The translations under genes were made by a program, and so were the position numbers. Below the pieces are notes generated by a model. The model ran no database searches. It had not been told where the DNA came from and saw only the letters and a list, made by a program, of their open reading frames with translations. This document shows, in pieces, positions 61,186 through 64,000 of a DNA stretch of 64,000 nt. Within the stretch, counting starts at the first letter, position 1; every line of letters starts with the position of its first letter. This DNA is from Spirodela intermedia (lineage: Eukaryota; Streptophyta; Magnoliopsida; Alismatales; Araceae). The DNA lies in contig LR746275.1 in the NCBI GenBank assembly GCA_902729315.2, forward strand, positions 1,056,501 through 1,120,500, read 5' to 3'.

Positions 61186-62853
61186 ATGGCGGCGGCCTCG
61201 AGAGGTCTCCTGAACCGATTCCGGCTCCTTGTGGTGGCGGCGCAGCCGAGGTCTCCGCTTCAGTGCAGGTTCTTCAGCGCCGAGGCCGTCGCACACTCGG
61301 AGGAGTTGGACGGGTTGCGGCACGTCGGAGGAGGTGGGCGATCGGTGATCGAGGCGAGGCCGAGGACGATGCTTCCCACTTCGCAGAGGACGGGGGCCAT
61401 TGCGGTCAAGTGCGGGATGACGGCGCTCTGGAACAAGTGGGGTGAGAGAGTCCCCATCACGGTCCTCTGGTTGGATGATAACATTGTTTCTCAGGTGAAG
61501 ACTTTGGACAAGGAAGGGATCACCGCGTTGCAGGTATACTGCGGCGCTTTCTGAGGGTTTTCCTAGATTAGTTTCTTCTTCGCCCATTGCGTGTAAATCG
61601 TCTATGGTTCTCCTGCTGAGCTCATCTCTTTTAAGTGTACGCGACTCGTAGATCTTTTTGTCTTTGGCATATTTATCTCTGTGATCTCAGTGCTGATGAG
61701 TGGCAACTCCTCGTTTGGAGTTGGAAGCTGGGCTTTCCTTCGTTTGGACGACAAGAACATGTTAGGATGAGACATCATTTATTTTTCGTTGTATATATAT
61801 TGTGGTAGATCTTTTAGAACTTCTGGTGGAACGAAAACGAAGCTTCATGTGTCCATTTTGCGCGAATTTTTAGTGGTATTTTATCTGAGATTGCTGTTTG
61901 AAATGCTTTTTGAGCGTTACTTTGGTCGTGGGGCTAGTTAGATTGGAGCTGGTCAGAAGAAGGCGAAGCATTTGACAAAACCAGAACTGGGCCACTTCAG
62001 AGCACAGGGCGTACCTTTGAAGAGGAAGTTGAAGGAGTTTCCCGTGACGGAGGATGCACTTCTTCCGATAGGGACTCCCATCACAGTTCGGCATTTCGTT
62101 CCAGGGCAATATGTCGACGTCATAGGAATTACTAGAGGAAAAGGTTTTCAGGTAAATCAGCAGTCGAAGTTCTGCTTATTTCTTGTCTAACGTCCAATAT
62201 TTTGGCTTCCCTCTTCTTCGGTGTATATTTCTTGTCATGAAGTGATAGGCAGACGAGTACCCTCGTGTTTGGCTGTTTATTTCTTATTTATTAACCTTTC
62301 CTTCTACCATAGAAAGTTCTATTTATTAACATGTTAGATGTTTTAGAGCATAAACAAGAGTGAAGCAGAAGTATATCAAAGTTGGTTGCTTAGGTCTTAT
62401 TGGTAGATTTGCCTCTTGAGAAGTTAGTCCTTTCATATATCATGCCTTTCAGGAACCTATCTATACTCTGTATGAGTCTGGTTGTATAAGGTAATCAGAA
62501 AATTGTCAGGACTCATTATTGATTAAATTACATCTTATCATTGTTGGAAGTAAGTAGAAATCAATCTAAAATCTTCGTTTCCCACATACATGTGCATGAT
62601 GGAATGATGAACAGTGAGTCTGTGAGGCTAAATGTCGAATTATTTTATGCTATATTATTTTAGAAATTCGAATTAATTGTATTGTTTCTGCGCTTTTACA
62701 TTGGATGTTGGCCGTGCTATGTTCGGATCACTGAGTTTGATGCAACAGGGCGGTATGAAAAGATGGGGATTCTCTGGAATGCCGGCATCTCACGGAGCAT
62801 CATTATCTCATAGAAGTATTGGATCTACAGGACAGAGAGATGCTCCTGGAAGG
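61186..62853 (+). CDS. Mitochondrial ribosomal protein uL3 (partial, runs off window)
   Basis: Exons 61186-61533, 61942-62151 and 62749-62853 are all in phase 0 with GT-AG borders, giving the first 221 residues. The N terminus is rich in Arg and Ser without acidic residues until CRFFSAEA, as in a mitochondrial targeting peptide. The uL3 body follows: [29 protein letters not shown], the [21 protein letters not shown] block, [20 protein letters not shown], and the [33 protein letters not shown] peptidyl-transferase-facing loop. The last exon or exons (the KGRKMAGxMG end of the domain) are not found before 64000. This is the organellar, bacterial-type L3 rather than the cytosolic one. Confidence 0.94.
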
Positions 62854-64000
62854 GTATGTGTGTTGTGATGATTTAACTTTTTCCTATTAGTATCTTCATT
62901 GTTCAAGAGCCTCCCTGATTTTGGTACTGCGTTCTTCGGTCATATCTGCACATTCATCTTTTTATGCTTGGCCTTTTATTTTTTTAGAAGTTCTTGGTGA
63001 TTATTTCTGTGATTCTTCCTATGAGATCCTTATCTTTGTCAGGCAGTTGTGTAAAATAACCCTTTGATAAGTAGATACCATGTCAATGAATGTGTGTGTT
63101 ATCATTAATGTTGCAAATAACACATTATCATCTCCGATGAGATCAAAGGGAAAGGAGATTAATATTTTTTTGGTTATCTTATGCTGCTACCTCAATTTTC
63201 CAGTAAAAGTAAACATGCTCAGATATTAGCTAGCTGTACTCTCGGTGCATTGAGACCACTCGGATCATTGATTAATGCCCCATATTTATTTCATTGTGAC
63301 TGTTTGTCAGAAAGAAACCAAACTCGATGCTTTTACATGTCTTTTGCTAGTTTTTGTTCACACACCATATGTTAGTCTGGCTGGCCGCTGTCTATATGGC
63401 ATCGTTTTGTGTAAGTTCACGGATCTTGTGGGGAAATCTTCATCATTCCATAGTTTCTTTTCCTCTCTTCTTAAAGAAGTTTGTGTTCTAAGTTAGGTCA
63501 GAGGAGACAGTGAAGCGATGTAGAACAGATTCGTAGGAAACAGAAGAGGCCCAAAAGATGCAGTCCAGAAGGCCCTTACGGATAAAACGAGGAAAAGTCA
63601 ATTAGTGTTGTTTAGGTCAGCCTATAAGGCCCAAAGGAGCTTTTTGTTTTTTTACACTTTAGGCCTAGTAATTATTTTCTATTATTAGATCATATTGTTT
63701 AGCAGATCTACACCTACTTTTGACATATTCAAGGGAAAATGCAGTGTAGATCAAGATGGTTTTTTGTCAACCCAGTAAAAGTATTTTTCCCTTCTATCTG
63801 CTTTAGATTCAATCAACCTCTTTTTGGATTTAAGGGACCTGTTTTCCTCGATCCTTGTAGATTTGAAGACCAGCTTTGTCAACCCTTGTGGATTCAAGGA
63901 TTTCATGTTTTATCCTTTTGGATTCGAGGATCAACTAAAACGAATATATGGGCTGGAGGATTGTGGATCTTGTTCCTTGTAGGTTCAAGGTGCCATTTCT
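62854..64000 (+). other. MRPL3 intron 3 (open at the window edge)
   Basis: At least 1.15 kb of AT-rich intron-like sequence after the exon 3 donor (AAGG|GTATGTG). No exon matching the rest of L3 is found. Near 63820-63990 'ccttgtagattcaagga'-like words recur several times, a short degenerate repeat. Confidence 0.6.

Noticed and set aside
61054-61587. 177-codon minus-strand frame ending in poly-Arg
   Set aside because: It is antisense to MRPL3 exon 1 and the GCC/GTC leader repeat, and is explained by them.

Overview
This is a plant nuclear window. The genes are intron-rich and have canonical GT-AG junctions, and several families are plant-specific (xyloglucan-type fucosyltransferase, seed-type 1-Cys peroxiredoxin). 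The intergenic DNA is full of LTR-retrotransposon debris. GC-rich exons beside AT-rich repeats, and abundant GA/CT microsatellites in introns and leaders, fit a monocot better than a typical dicot, but the species cannot be named from the sequence.

Layout. 1-9 kb is repeat DNA: several copies of one roughly 1.6-1.9 kb LTR family and a decayed gypsy-type integrase. 9.8-11.75 kb (minus) holds a FUT1-like xyloglucan fucosyltransferase broken by a one-base frame change. 11.75-19.3 kb is gene-free, with a solo LTR sitting inside a gypsy pol relic and a T-rich tract. 19.4-28.5 kb (plus) has a decayed duplicate of the first exon of PSMG4, then the single-exon PIG-C/SETH1 gene, then the intact five-exon PSMG4-like proteasome assembly chaperone gene. 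30.6-40.4 kb (minus) is a large GFS12/WDR81-type gene (pseudokinase, BEACH, helical middle, WD40). 40.7-49.2 kb holds a minisatellite, another solo LTR and a complete but dead Ty1/copia element. 50.0-51.2 kb (minus) is a four-exon 1-Cys peroxiredoxin with a seed-type promoter. 51.7-56.1 kb (minus) is an eight-exon multi-pass membrane protein gene plus a second, tandem first exon. 56.4-60.1 kb (minus) is the FACT subunit SPT16. It is divergent from a mitochondrial ribosomal protein L3 gene that starts at 61.2 kb and runs off the window.

The genes are unrelated housekeeping or specialised functions (cell wall, GPI anchors, proteasome assembly, endosomal trafficking, peroxide detoxification, chromatin, mitochondrial translation), and nothing suggests a cluster or pathway. 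Exons were set by translating and matching splice phases by eye. Most junctions in PSMG4, GFS12 exons 3-17, the peroxiredoxin, the membrane protein and MRPL3 are phase-consistent. The 5' ends of GFS12 and of the fucosyltransferase are not resolved.

I found no clearly new biological system. The best leads are two tandem, phase-matched first exons in the membrane-protein gene; a duplicated exon fragment with its own acceptor in the peroxiredoxin; an ABRE-RY-ABRE promoter block; a captured PSMG4 first exon upstream of SETH1; and a reversed GC gradient in SPT16.
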